Assembly (NCBI GenBank): GCA_948567375.1
Contig: OX419757.1
Coordinates: 52,945,665-53,009,664, forward strand
DNA: 64,000 nt
Direction of reading: 5' to 3'
DNA from: Lunularia cruciata
Lineage: Eukaryota; Streptophyta; Marchantiopsida; Lunulariales; Lunulariaceae
Notes under the pieces: model-generated
Database searches by the model: none
Seen by the model: the letters and a program-made list of their open reading frames with translations, nothing else
Told to the model about the DNA's origin: nothing
Translations under genes and position numbers: made by a program
Shown: one piece after another, positions 46,645 through 59,509 of the stretch
Layout: every line of letters begins with the position of its first letter
Position numbering within the stretch: the first letter of the stretch is position 1

Positions 46645-47531
46645 CTTTTTGCCCTAAGCTTGGCCACCTCCTATGCCAAGTCATTGCCCCACTTATCCAT
46701 CTCTAAGTGTTGGGCATGAAATTCCTTTAATTCATCCCTTGCCTTCATCCTTTCCAGATCTACTCCTTGTACCAATTGATGAAGATGATTGATGAAGGTG
46801 ACATAATCTATACCCATGCTATGAGATTTCACTTATGTGGGGAGTTTTTCCCAATACCAATGCTAGGTTGACCTTGTATGCCACTAGTTGAGAAAGTTGC
46901 ACTACCACAACTGATTTGGTCTCCTTCCTACTCAAACTATCTCCTCTTACCATTTTAAATGAAGCCAAGTATCTACTCTCCTCCTCTCAATCTTAAAAAA
47001 GATGGTAAGTCCTTCTGCTTAGACACCAATTCCATTGTGGTTGGTACATCTGTCTTGGAGGATCCTTTGTCTTGCTTGTCATCTTCTTCCCAAAGTCCAC
47101 CTTTAGCTTGATGTCCTTCCTTGTCATGGTAAGTGCCTTCATCTTTTGCCTTTGCACCTCTTTAGCACAAAGTACTCTTCTTCCCTTAGTTCCACTTCTC
47201 CTATGGTGGGAATAGAGGGGATTTTGTCATCCCCAAACCCTCTACCAAACTCTTCTTTGGACTAGAAGGTCCAACTTTTCCACCATATCATCTAGAGGAG
47301 TGTTTTTGTTCTTCTTTTGGTAAACTTTTTGTTCTTGGAGGAATTTGGGTTGGGGTAAATTGTACTTCTCTGCCCTTATCTTCAACTACATCCTTGTTTG
47401 ATGAGATCATGATCCTTGTGAACAATTGTAAGCTAGTAGTTGGAGTGGGATTTGGTTGTGACCCAACAATGCCTTTGTCCTAGACTTCTTCTTCATCATC
47501 ATCCTCTTCTTCCTCCACAAGGATCCCCTTC
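46645..47531 (-). pseudogene. Host coding relic H, middle piece (between B1 and A2)
   Basis: On the minus strand it starts at the A2 site with MKGILVEEEEDDDEEEV, passes through a Pro/Ser/Lys-rich stretch (TPTQIPPRTKSLPKEEQKH) and a charged stretch (KTDVPTTMELVSKQKDLP), and ends as coiled coil (HLHQLVQGVDLERMKARDEL) at the B1 site. Stops are scattered. It joins in frame to 52253 when A2 is removed. Confidence 0.6.
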
Positions 47532-47536
47532 ATCCT

Positions 47537-50500
47537 TGTAAAAATATGGAGTTTAGCAACGTAGTTAGTAAGGTTAATGAAGTAGAGATTAAGCCAAATT
47601 AGCCTAGAATATTCTAGAAGTATCTAGAAAGCTTCTTGGGAAGCTTCTTGGCTAGCTTAACCTGCATCCCAAGTAGATAGATTCTAGAAGGAAGCTTCTA
47701 GAAGCTTCCAACTACCTTAGCTTGCATGCCAAGTAGGCAACTTCTAAAAAGAAGCTTCTTGAGAAACTTCTCGGTTAACTTGGCTTGCACTCTAAGAAAG
47801 CGACTCAAGGAAGTTTCTTGAGAAGCTTCTCAAGTGCCTTGTATGCTACCTATAAATACCAAGGCTGAAGCTCATGCTAGGCATTTAGAGTTTATCCACA
47901 TTCAAGTGTCTCAATGTGATCTTCCATTCACTTATTTCTCTCCTTGATCTTGGAATTTTACATTGGTATCACAATAGGAATGGGATGGATGGAATTTATG
48001 GACCACCAAATCCACTTCCACCAAACATTGGGATTTTTATCTCCAAGTACTATCCAAGCATCATTTCATAAAATTCATCACCTCACGCTTTAGACAAGAT
48101 TTTTTGCATATGATCATCATATCTAAGGAACTCTTGGTGCTTCCGGTTGTAACTTATGGAGAACATTGGACGTGTTGCTTCTATGTGTTAATAAATTAGA
48201 TAGATTAGGGGTGGCATGATAGAGTAGCAACCATGGCGGCAATGCCCAAGGTTATCATGGCTATGTAGCAACAAATCAAGCACCTTACTCAATTGTTGGA
48301 TGAACTAGATTATTGACAAAAAGAGCATGTAGAGAGTGTACCAGTCCAAGAAGGAGAAGATTGAATCTGATTCCCTAAACCCAAGGTATTCAAAGGCAAG
48401 AATCTCCCAAGTGTAGTGGAGAATTTCTTGTTTGACTATGAATGTTATTTTGAAGCTACCAGTCTTCAAGAGGAGCAAAAATAGATTCTCTTGGCTTCTA
48501 GCCAAATGGATGGAGTAGCAAAGCTATGGTGGCAATTCCAATTAGAGCAAGTTGAATGGAAAATTGTTGCACCAATCTTGACGTAGGCAGAATTCAAGAG
48601 TGCAATAATTAGTTGATTCCAAGCTATAAATACCATACAAGCTCCACGGGATAAGTTGGCAGAGTTGAAACAAATTGGTCTATAAGAAGTAAAATCATGC
48701 AAATTCCATATATAATTGAAGGTGAAGCTTTGGATTGACTTGTGAGGGGCTTGAAGTCAAGAACCAAATTAGAAGTAACCACGTGAGAGCCACAACACTT
48801 AGAGGAAACCATGCGATTGGCCAAACGTTTTGATTCCTTGGTTGCAACAACTTGATCTTGACCTCAACCACCATAGAACCTACCAATACACTACAAATGG
48901 GTGGAGGAGCCGGCACTAATGGAGATTGATGCCATTCAATGGAGACCACTTGGTATTGTAGATAGAGAAAAACTACAACAAAATGGTGGTTGTTTTTATT
49001 GTTTCTAGTTGGGACATTGCATTGTTGAATGTCCACTCAAGAAAGGACAACCTCAATAAGTCGCCCTGATGGAGTTTGTGGAGCAAAATGATCAAGGAAA
49101 CAAGGAATCCCAATAGGAGATTTTGAGCCGCCTATTTGTAGCTTGATTAGTTCCAATGGGATTGAAGACTTGACCTATGCAAGTTTGCTTCACTTGTAAG
49201 GTATGATATCTAATTGGGGTTGTAGAATTTTGGTTGTAGAATTTTGGTTGATTCTAAAAGTTCAAAAAATTGTATGTCTATGCAAGTAGCAAGGGAATTG
49301 GGTATTCCTATCAAGCCAATAATTGGAAGTAGATTGATGTGCAAAAGATTACCTTTTGCACAAGGTATGGGCATTTTGAGTGGAGAGTTCTACCTTTTGG
49401 GCTCACTAATACTCTAGTCCTCTTCATGGATAAAATGCATTGGGTGTTAGATGGACTATTGGAGCAATATGTGGTGGTGTTCTGGGATGATATCTTAATC
49501 TATAGCAAGACAGAGGTAAAACATGTGAATCACATGCAAGAAGTCCTAAGATGACTACAACAATGGAAATTTTACTACAAGAAGTCAAAGTGTGCCTTTT
49601 GGCAAAAGGAGGTTACCTTCTTGGGTCACAAGATCTCATTGGAGGGGATCAAGATGGAAGAGGAGAAAATCAAGGCAATTACTAATTGGCATAATCTAAA
49701 GGATGCTACAAAATTATGGGCATTTAATGGGTTTGCCAGTTTTTATCGACTATTCATCCACTATTATGCTCATGTGGCTGCACTAGTAATTGACCTCTTG
49801 GGGAAGAACTTAAGCTTTCAATGGACCATCAAACACAAAGAAGCATTCCAAAAGTTGAAACATATGGTGTCTTCAAGACCCATTCTTCAACCATATGATC
49901 CTCAACTACCTTGTGTGGTTGATTTTGATGCTTCTAACTTTGCAATTGGAGCCGTGTTGCAACAAGAATTCCCAGATGGATTACATCCCATTGCCTTTGT
50001 GTCTCACTGACTTAATATAATTGAAAGAAATCACTCTACTCGAGATCAGGAACAACTTGTAATGGTTTATGCCACTAAGGTATGGAGTCATTACTTCTTG
50101 GGGAAATGAGTGGTCATGTGAATTGATCACAAACCATTGTTGTAGACCTTACACTTAGAACACATGAAGAGTCAACATCATTGATAGGAGGAGCAACTCT
50201 AATTGTTTGAAATCAAACTTGAGTACAAACCAGGTTGGTTCCATGTCACCCCTAATGCCCTATCACGACTACCTGATTTGAAGTCTCTTCTTCTCATCAC
50301 GGTAGCATTTTTTACAATGCCAATTGACTCCAAGGTCCAAAATGAGTTTTGGTTAGCTCTACAACAAGATCCCTTCTTCCAAATGGTACATGGTCATCTT
50401 GCAACATGCAACAAGGAGTGCAACACCTTCTCCTTCAAGGAAAGCCTTCTATTCTATGACGATTGGATATATGTTCCAACCAAAGGTGATCTCCAACTTT

Positions 50501-52247
50501 TTCATCTTCAAGAAGCCCATGATCTACCAATTGCAAGTCACATGGGTGTGGACAGGACCTTGGGTACACTCCAATGCCAATGGTGGTGGCCCTACATGAT
50601 ATGAGATGTTCATGAGTTTGTCCAATCATGTGAGAGTTGCCAATGCAACAAAGCCAGTAACCAAAAACCAAGTGGACTCCTTCAACCACTCCCCATTCCA
50701 TCTACTCATTGGGAACATGTGAGCTTAGATCTCATCAACTCTTTTCCCAAGACAAAGCAAGGTCACATAGCAATTGTGGTGTTTGTGGATAAGCTTAGTA
50801 AGTAAATCCATTTGGCACCAATAGTTGATATTGTGGATGCTCCAACCTTGCCGTAGGTCTATTTCAACAATGTATTCAAGTATCATGGGATGTCGTGTGT
50901 ACTCATCCCCAACCGTGATCCTTGCTTCATTGGAAAGTTTTGGCAAGCACTCTTTCAGATACTTGGTACCAAGCTTGCTTTGTCCATGGCCTATCATCCT
51001 CAAACTGATGGACAAACGGAACATGCAAATTGCACCTTGGAAGATATGATTTGTGCATTTGTCAACATTCACCATACCAATTGGGATGAAAGTCTTGCAG
51101 TTGCGGAGTTTACATACAATAATTCTAAACATGCAAGCATCGGATTCTCTCCTTTCTTTTTCAATTTTTGCCAAGACCCACTTGTTCTAGATTTCTTTCT
51201 TGCTCCTCCTCCATCTCATGTTCCTCATACTTCCACCTTCTTGACTGCTATCTCCCAATCCCTCCAACATGCCAAATCTCATCTCCTTGTTGTTGAGAAT
51301 TAATAGAAACAATTTGCAAATCACTTTGTTGTGATCTCAACTTTCAAATTGGTGATAAGGTTATGCTCTCATCCAATAACCTCCCTCTTCCACTTGATAC
51401 CCAAGTTTGTAAACTGGCCCCTAATTGGATAGGACCCTTTGATTTCACCCAAATTGTCTCTCATGTTGCTTATTACTTTGCCTTGCCTTGCCTTGTCATA
51501 TGCACATCCATCCTATGTTTCATATTTCCAAGTTGAAACTCTTTGTTCCTAGTCCATTGTCTTTTTCCTCTTGAGTCCAACCTCCTCCTCTTCCTCTCCC
51601 TATCAATGATCATGAGGAGTACAAAGTTGATCGTATCCTTGCAGGTCGCCACATTCAACAAGGCCGTCAACAACATATGAAATACAAGGTCCTTTGGAAA
51701 TGGGCCCCTACATGATGCCACATGGGAACCTCTTTCTCACCTCCAAAATGCATAGGCGACTATCCAAGAGTTTGAAGCTTCAATGGTGACGAGGGCATCA
51801 CCAACTAGCAGTGTGAGAATGTGTAACAATATGGAGTTTAGCAATGTATTTAGTAAGGTTAATGAAGTAGAGATTAAGCCAAATCAGTCTAGAATATTCT
51901 ATAAGTATCTAGGAAGCTTGTTTGGAAGTTTCTCGACTAGCTTAACTTGCACCTCAAGTAGGTAGCTTCTAGAAGGAAGCTTCTAGAAGCTTCCAACTAG
52001 CTTAACTTGCATGCCAAGTAGGCAGCTTCTAAAAGGAAGCTTCTTGAGAAGCTTCCTGGTTAACTTGGCTTGCACTCTAAGAAAGAAACTCAAGGAATTT
52101 TCTTGAGAAGCTTCTCAAGGGCCTTGTATGCTACCTATAAATACCAAGGCTGAAGCTCATGCTAGGCATTTGGAGTTTACCCACATTCAAGTGTCCCAAT
52201 GTGATCTTCCATTCTCCTATTTCTCTCCTTGGACTTGGTCTTTTACA
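47537..52247 (+). mobile_element. Element A2: Ty3/gypsy chromovirus with exact target duplication and internal deletion
   Basis: The LTRs are 47537-47962 and 51822-52247, 426 bp each. ATCCT flanks both ends (47532-47536, 52248-52252). The primer site TGGTATCACAAT is at 47964-47975 and TATA boxes are at 47851-47858 and 52136-52143. Each LTR carries a perfect GAAGCTTCTAGAAGCTTC array (47691-47708, 51976-51993). The internal region is ~0.94 kb shorter than in A1 and A3 because of one deletion at ~49338. Confidence 0.95.
48233..51780 (+). pseudogene. A2 gag-pol relic, protease to reverse transcriptase deleted
   Basis: Gag starts at ATG 48233. The zinc knuckle CFYCF*LGHCIVEC (~48985) has a stop inside it. 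The protease reads LVDSKSSKNCM at ~49230. The sequence then jumps within GATG (~49337-49340) from the protease into the reverse transcriptase at KITFCTRYGHFEWRVLPFGL, losing the rest of the protease, the 60-bp repeats and the RT fingers and palm. The catalytic box reads FWDDILIYS. RNase H (DFDASNFAIGAVLQQ, ~49921) and a long integrase stretch (~50203-51303) follow with few stops. The chromodomain (~51613-51730) is frameshifted. Confidence 0.85.
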
Positions 52248-52252
52248 ATCCT

Positions 52253-53060
52253 CTTGGTAGCCTTTGCCTTTGGCCTGGAAGGAATCATAGATAATTTCTT
52301 GGGTATCACTACGTGGAAATCTTTCTACCTCTACATCTTAGAGCCCAAGATGTTGTTGGCTTCTTTTACTTCCACATACTTCCCTATGCAAGAAAATTCT
52401 GCAACTACCTCTAGTACTTTCATACCTTCAGTGCTTGTTCCCTAGGTTTGTCAAAATGCCCTATGGAGAAGAAGTAGTTTGAATACTTCTTTTCTTTTAG
52501 GGTTAGTAAATACATTCTCAAATAGAAATAGATGAGAAAGAGAGACACCAAAGTCACTTCTCCTTCCTCATTCATCATTCTTGCAAGTTTTTTTGCCCTT
52601 GCCTAGAACATAGTTGCCTACTTCATAGGCTTTCCTTGGTAAATACTCAAACAAGACCGCTTGATTGTTGTTCAAGTATGTTGTTCATTTGGATTTGAAC
52701 AACTTCATGATAGATTTTACTATGATCCTCCTTGTAGGATCTTTGATACTTGGAACATACCAACCATTCTGGTCTTCTTGTCCTTAAAAGAAGCCTTGAA
52801 CTTGGCTTTAGTTGTCAAGTCTAGGCAAGTCCAAACACTATCTAGAGTCATGCTATGTAGGGATGAATTGTTATGCTCTAGCACTCTTCACCAATGCTCT
52901 TTGGTTTAAGCAAAGAGGTTCCCTCTCAAATTCTCTAGCCTTGGAGTGAAATTATCTCTTATTTCATGCAACATTATTTGATTGCTCAATTTCTAAGTCC
53001 ACTACAAAAATTATAACTTCTTGCTATGGAGCAATTCTTGTCGGTAGTACATTCCCACTT
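52253..53060 (-). pseudogene. Host coding relic H, N-terminal piece (right of A2)
   Basis: On the minus strand the region 52680-52440 reads QAVLFEYLPRKAYEVGNYVL, then FGVSLSHLFLFENVFTN and KRKEVFKLLLLHRAF. 52440-52253 reads VVAEFSCIGKYVEVKEANNI, then PKKLSMIPSRPKAKATKR up to the A2 site. Stops and probable frameshifts occur above 52700. I do not recognise a domain. Composition and context suggest a structural ORF of an unclassified transposable element rather than a host gene. Confidence 0.6.
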
Positions 53061-53334
53061 AACTAATCTTGGGGTTTTGATGATGAATTTGGGTACCCTT
53101 CTCATCCTCCTTGGTGCACTAAGGGGTGGCTACTTCCTTTCCCTTTAGTCTTCTCATCATTTTCACGTCTCTTCTCACTTCTTAACTCTCCTCATACAAA
53201 CACACCCTCAAAATTTCAAAGGTCTAAGTAAAACTTCCTGCTACGGTAAGGAAAGTGCAACTAGTCCTACTTGGGTTGATTTTGCAAAAATTTAAAATAA
53301 TCCAGGCCCCAAGTGGATATTTAAGATGTCGGCC

Positions 53335-53590
53335 ATGTGAGCCGGCTTGTCTCTCACTCAAAATGAACCTTTAATAGCTATTATGGTAGCGCAACATGGA
53401 CTAAGAAGGCAAAGAACCCCAACTCCATCACCCTCTTCCAAGGCTAACACTCCAAGACTCAAGACATTGCTCACTAGAGAACTCAATGAGAGAGAGATAG
53501 TTGCAAAATGAAAGGATGATGAGTACCTCCTCACCCCTTGTTTATATACTTATGAAATAGTTATGCACCAAAGTTACTAATTACTATAGT
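53335..53590 (+). repeat. Dispersed repeat C, copy 2
   Basis: A diverged match to 22083-22330. It lies just upstream of relic H on the minus strand, so it may be the promoter or LTR end of the element that carries H. The rest, to 54079, shows no feature. Confidence 0.65.
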
Positions 53591-54084
53591 AACTCAAGTT
53601 ACTAGAATAAAAGTCAAGTAAAGTCAAAAAGTAGGAAGGAATATCCACTCACATAGGCATATTCCACTAGCTTGTGATCTTATCTTGACCCAACCACTAA
53701 GTCAAGGATTCCTTCACATGGGCTATCCTTGGACTATAGAAGAATTCAAAACAAAAAGGCTTGCGGGCCCAAGAGTTCTCAACTCTTTCTTCAAAGCCAA
53801 ACACCTAGGAATAATACCAAGTCAACACACTAGAATCCAAAATAGTGGTGCTCATCTTTTCTACTTCCTCTAAAGTAAGGTCCTCTCTATCTTAGCTATA
53901 ACTAACTCTATCTAATTGTGACTAATGTAGAACCATACTTCATCTCTATATAAATAATATCTTTCAAGTACTTGTAATATCAAGCTAAATATCATAATAC
54001 CACACACATGGACAAATGGGTGTTACAGCCCAGCTATTATGAACTTTTGGTTAGTGCACTGTTTGGTGAGCAATTGCTACTTGC

Positions 54085-57000
54085 TATAATAATCCAAGGA
54101 TATGACAATCCCCAAGAGAAACATAGGAGAGGAAACACAAACCTTCAACAATCAATATTTTGATGCCCCAAAGGAGCACCTTGTCTTTACTATATAGCAA
54201 AGAAGATCTCCTCAAAGAAAGCTCTACCCTTGGATCAAATACATGGATAGGTGATATGTCAACAAGATCTATCTTTAGATTAGTTGCATGGATGTGTGGC
54301 ATTTTGGTCCTTATCCTATCTAGTTGGTCAAACAAGTTTGACCAAAGGGAACCTTTAGAGAATCTTCTTATAAGAAAATCAAAATTACATGGGTGAAGTA
54401 TCATTGGAAAGCTCTCAACAAGATGAAAAATGGGGAGAGAAGGCAAGTTGTTTTCCTTTCAAATCAGGGATTTTACATTTTTAGACCTAATTCATTTATT
54501 TAGGCCTCCAAAATTGGCTTTGAAGTTTTCAAAGTATTTTTAGCTCTTGCTCTATTATTGCAAGTACTCTTTTGGTGACACCTCTATCTGATCTCTTTAG
54601 TCCATCATATATAACATCCTTCCAAATGTTACCAAGCCAATTTCCACCTCTAGAAAATATGTCTAGCTATTGGTATTATGAACCTTCCTATTTTAAGACC
54701 CAACATCTTCATTGCAAAGTTTCTTAACACCTTGTTGGATTCTAGAAACAAAAGTGTTGACAATGTCAACCTTGGTAGCCATTGGGTGGATCTTCATCAA
54801 GTTCAAAGGTGTGAAAGGATGCTCTCCGTACATGAGGAAGTATGGTGTGACCTATGAAGATGCATTCACTTAATTGTTGTAGGAAAATTCCACCAATGGA
54901 AGTAAGGTGTCCCACCTCTCTTCCTCATCTAAGGTAAAGCCCCAAAGCATGTCCTCAATAGTGCAATTAGCCTGCTCTATTTTTCCATTGGTTTGTGGAT
55001 GGTAAGCCATGGACATGGTCAGTTTGGTTTTGAAGGCGCCAAAGAGTGCTCTCCAAAACAAACTAGTGAATTAAGTGCCTCTATTGGTGATGATGAGCAC
55101 TCAAGACAAGCCATGGTGAGTAAAGACTAAAACTAAGTACAATTGAGCTAATTATGGAGTAGTCACATCCTTGGTGGTAGGACGCACATGAATCATTTGC
55201 TAAGTTGGTCGACAAAGACTATGATGGAATTAAAGCCTAAAGTGATCTTTGGCAATTCACAAACAAATCCATGCTTACTTGTTCCCAATGCTATGTTGGA
55301 GTAGGGAGGAGTTGAAGGAGTTCTATGGGAACTTAATTAGAAGCTTTATTTTCTTGATAGAGTATGTAACTTTGAATATACTCTTATCACATTGTTACTC
55401 ATCTTGGGCCAATAATAATGGTGTTTGACTAAATCTAAGGTCTTGTCCACTCCAATGAGACTTGCAATGGTAGAATCATGACATTCTGCTAGGATGGTGG
55501 TTCTTATGTTTGTGGCATCTGGAATCCATAACTTACCATCACAAAAGGTGAGTCCTTGGGTACTAGTTACACCTTTGGATGATTGAGCTCCTACAATTTG
55601 TGGGTTAGTTTTTGTAGCAATAAGAATCCTTGGTCAAAATCCTAGGTTCATCTTGACCTCTACCACCAGAATGTTTGTCATCGGCATTTGGTTGAATGCA
55701 TCTACAAGTTGCTTCTTGCTTTCCACATATATGACCATCATGTTGAACCATTTTCTCCACTCTACCCATTGACTATGTTGATGAGATAGATCTTTTTGTG
55801 TCTTGAGGTAGACTAGAGGTTTATGGTCTATCTCTACTATAAATGCCTTCTCACCAAGGTAGTGCTTTGAATGCTTGGTTGCAAGGACAAAGGCCAACTC
55901 TTCTCATTTGGTGGTGTGATAGTTGTGTTATGCCGGTTATAGCTTTTGAGAGAAATATGCAACTAGGTGTCATCTGTCATTCCATTCTTGGTGTAGGATT
56001 GCTCCTATTGCAATGCTTGATGCATCTATAGCTAATTTGATTGGATGTTTTTGGGCATACTATTTCAATTCCTAAAAGGCCAATTCTTGTGTGGTTTCCC
56101 ATATCTACTTCTCACCTTGCCAAGTATTTCCATTAGAGGTTGTGAAATGTTGGAAAGGTCCTTGACAATTTGACAATTGACCCCATCAATCCCAAGAAAC
56201 TCTTGAGTTGAGTCTGATCTTTTGGAGCACCCCATTTCTAAATGACCTCTATTTTATTTTTTAACACTTGGATACCTTCTGCACTTACTCTATGCCTAAA
56301 TTAATCTACTTCAAACTTCCCAAACTTGCACTTTGAGATTTTGGCATACAACAAATTTTGTCATAGAATTTGGAGGACTTTTGGCAAAAGTTGCTTGTGC
56401 TTCATCATTGTCTTGTTGTAGACTAAGATCTCATCTAAGAAAATGATAATAGATTTATCCAAGTGTAAACAAAATAGTCATTCGTCGAGCTCATGAAAGA
56501 GGCTGGTGCTTTAGTGAGGCCAAATAGCATCATCATGGACTCAAAGTGAGCATAGCTTGTTTGAAAGACAATTTTTTGTATGTCTTCTTCCATTATCCTA
56601 ATTCGATTGTAATTGCTCCAAAGATCAAGTTTGGTGAACTGCTTTGCACCATTGAGTAGACCAAAAAAGTCATCCATGCAAGGTAATTGGTATCTCTTCA
56701 CCACTTGTTGATTAAGTCCCCAATAGTCAATGCACATACGCATTATCCCATCCTTCTTCTTCATAAACAAGACAGGAGCTCCATATAGTGATATATTGGG
56801 TTGGATAAACCTTTTCTGCATTATATCCTCAATTTGAGCCTTACACTCTTGCAACTCATGAGGTGATAGTCAATATGGTGCCTTACAAGAATATGGTTTC
56901 CAGGAATTATCTTGATTTTATGATCTACTCTCCTTTTTGGTGGTAATCTTAAGGGTAAATTATCCAAAAAGAAATCTTGAGATTCATTGACCACATCTTT

Positions 57001-58604
57001 CAATTTCTTAGAAATTTGTCCATTGAGTTCTATACTCTTGACTTCTCTTATTAGACCCATGAAACATCTATCTATCTTACAGATAGATGTTGTCCCTATG
57101 ACATAAAGAGGCAATTTTTGTATTTTTGATTATCTTTTAACCCCAAAGATCTTCCATTAGCTAGGTATCACTCCTTTCTTTCTCTAATCGACTATGGGGT
57201 TGTGCTGCTCTATCCATAGTATACACCTCATACTGAGCTAATTGTATCACTTGCCACTCAATTACTTCTTGATACTCTCCTATAGAGAGTGTTACCCTTC
57301 TAGGTAACAACTCTATCCTCTTTGTCTAACCATTAGGTAACTCTATTTCATCATTCTCATCCTTCTCTAGTTCCATCCCAAACCTTATTGGAATAGAGCA
57401 AGATAAGAAATTCTTTATTGCTCTAGGGTCTATCTATACTCTTACTTGATTGCCTTCAAGGACTCCATTTACAACAATTAGTTGTGCATTTTTCTTCCTC
57501 CACCTTTGCACACTTGTCTTCTTCTTCCCTTGCTTTGACTCTTCTCCATTGAGCCAATAAGGCCATGAGGTACATTTATTGGCAATCTTGTTTTTTGATG
57601 TGATTTTAGCATCCTCCTCTTCAATTTGTCTCTCTAAGTTGTTCAAAGGTTGCATGTATGAAGGCCAAGGGCCTTTAGGAAGACAAGAACAGCAATTGAT
57701 GGTTGTGTGCCCAACTTGGCCACAATTGTAACAACATCGTTGTCTTGCTTAAGCCGGATTTGAAAATCTACATTTTGAGGAGAGAAAACATAGTGCAATT
57801 GATAGACTAGGGGTGTTCTAGAGAAAGGATGGGATGAGGTACCTGGAGGAAATTTCCTACACCTAGCTTTCCATTCTTGAATCCATTTCACATCAACATT
57901 ATGTACATCCAACATAAGCAAGTGAGAGCATATCTCATTTATGATATTGGAGTAGAGTTCATGAACATGGCAATGAATCCACACAAACCTTCAACACTCA
58001 ATACTCTGATGCACCAGAGGAGCACCTTGTCTTTATTATATAGCAAAGAAGATCTCCTCAAAGAAAGCTCCACCCTTGGATTAGATATATAGATTGATGA
58101 TATGTCAATGAATTCCACCCTTAGTTTAGTTACATGGATAGGTGATATGTCAGTCCTTGTCCTATCTAGTTGGTCAAAAAAGTTTGAAAAAAGGGAATAT
58201 TTAAAGAATCTTCCTATATAAAGCTTAAAATCACATAGAATATGTACCATTGGAAAGCTCTAAAACAAAGGGAATATTTAAAGAATCTTCTTATATGAAG
58301 CTTAAAATCACATAGAATATGTACCATTGGAAAGCTCTTGATGAGAAAAATAGTGGGGGGAGTAAGCAAGCCTTTTCTCTTAAAGGGGAGGGATTCTCTC
58401 TATTTTTAGGCCTACTTCATCCATTTAAGCCTCCAAAATTGGCTCTAAAGTTTCAAGGTGTTTTTAGCTCTTGCCTTATTAGTGGAAATATTCTTTTGGT
58501 AGCACCTCTATCTAATCTACTTATCCCATTATATATAACATCCTTTCAAATGTTACAAAGCTAATTTCCACCTCTAGATAATATGTCTAGCTACTAGTAT
58601 TACA
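54085..58604 (-). mobile_element. Element B2: Ty3/gypsy chromovirus with exact target duplication, two internal deletions
   Basis: CTTGC flanks both ends (54080-54084, 58605-58609). The left (3') LTR is 54085-54680; its first bases mutated to TATAATAATCC. The right (5') LTR survives from ~57976 to 58604, but its inner ~50 bases, the primer site and most of gag are missing. A second deletion near 54727 removed about 490 bp that in B1 encode the integrase C-terminus and chromodomain. The right LTR also holds a 70-bp tandem duplication (58191-58260 and 58268-58337). Confidence 0.92.
54735..57970 (-). pseudogene. B2 gag-pol relic lacking chromodomain
   Basis: In minus-strand order: zinc knuckle CYNCGQVGHTTINC (~57735-57690); protease region with stops; reverse transcriptase 56854-56435 ([39 protein letters not shown]), in which the catalytic box is lost; RNase H ~55897-55780 (KHYLGEKAFIVEIDHKPLVY); and integrase core around 55061-54870 with AYHPQTNGKIEQANCT, keeping the catalytic Glu. 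Sequence upstream of the zinc knuckle differs from B1 and is probably rearranged. Confidence 0.8.
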
Positions 58605-58609
58605 CTTGC

Positions 58610-58890
58610 ACATGTAAGTAGTTGGTACAATCTAATGGTCATTAATTGTGATTCTTAACTTGTTGGTGCCACATATATTCATGAAATTTCAAGCCAAAGA
58701 ACTTCCAAGCCAAATGGATTTTTTGGCTAAAGATCATCCCAAGGCAAAGGTCTCTCTTCAAGACAAATATCTCTTAGGGCAAAGAGTTTCATTGCAAAAG
58801 GTTCTCTTGTTTGACAACCTTTCTTCTTGAAGAGCCATGCTTTCTGTTCTTTGTTAAGATCTACTATTATTAATTCTTTTGCAACATATC
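58610..58890. other. Spacer between B2 and A3
   Basis: A remnant of the sequence into which B2 and A3 inserted. A short + strand reading (60 codons at 58648) has no recognisable content. Confidence 0.45.
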
Positions 58891-59509
58891 TATAACAATA
58901 TGGAATTTAGCGACGTAGTTAGTAAGGTTAATGAAGTAGAGAATAAGCCAAATTAGCCTAGAATAGTTTAGAAGCATCTAGGAAGCTTCTTGGGAAGCTT
59001 TCCAACTAGTTAACTTGCACTCCAAGCAGGTAACTTCTAGAAGCTTCTAACTAGCTTAGCTTGCACTTTAAGAAAGTGGCTCAAGGAAGTTTCTTGAGAA
59101 GCTTCTCAAGGGCCTTGTATGCTACCTATAAATACCAAAGCCAAAGCTCATGCTAGGCATTTGGAATTCTCCCTCATTCAAGCGTCCCAATGTGAGCTTC
59201 CATTCTCCTATTTCTCTCCTTGGTCTTGGTCTTTTACATTGGTATTAGAGTAGGAATGGGATGGATGGACTTTATGGACCACCAAATCCACTTCTGCCAA
59301 ACCATTAGGATTTTCATGTCCAGATATTACCCGAGCATCGTTTCACATAATTCATTGCCTTGTGCTTTGGGCAAGATTTTGTGCATATGATCACCGTGTC
59401 TGAGGAACCCTTGATACTTCCGATTGTAACTTATGAAGAATGGTGGACGTTTGGTATCTATATGTCAATCAATTAGATAAACTGAGGGTAGTGGAATAGA
59501 GTAGTAGCT

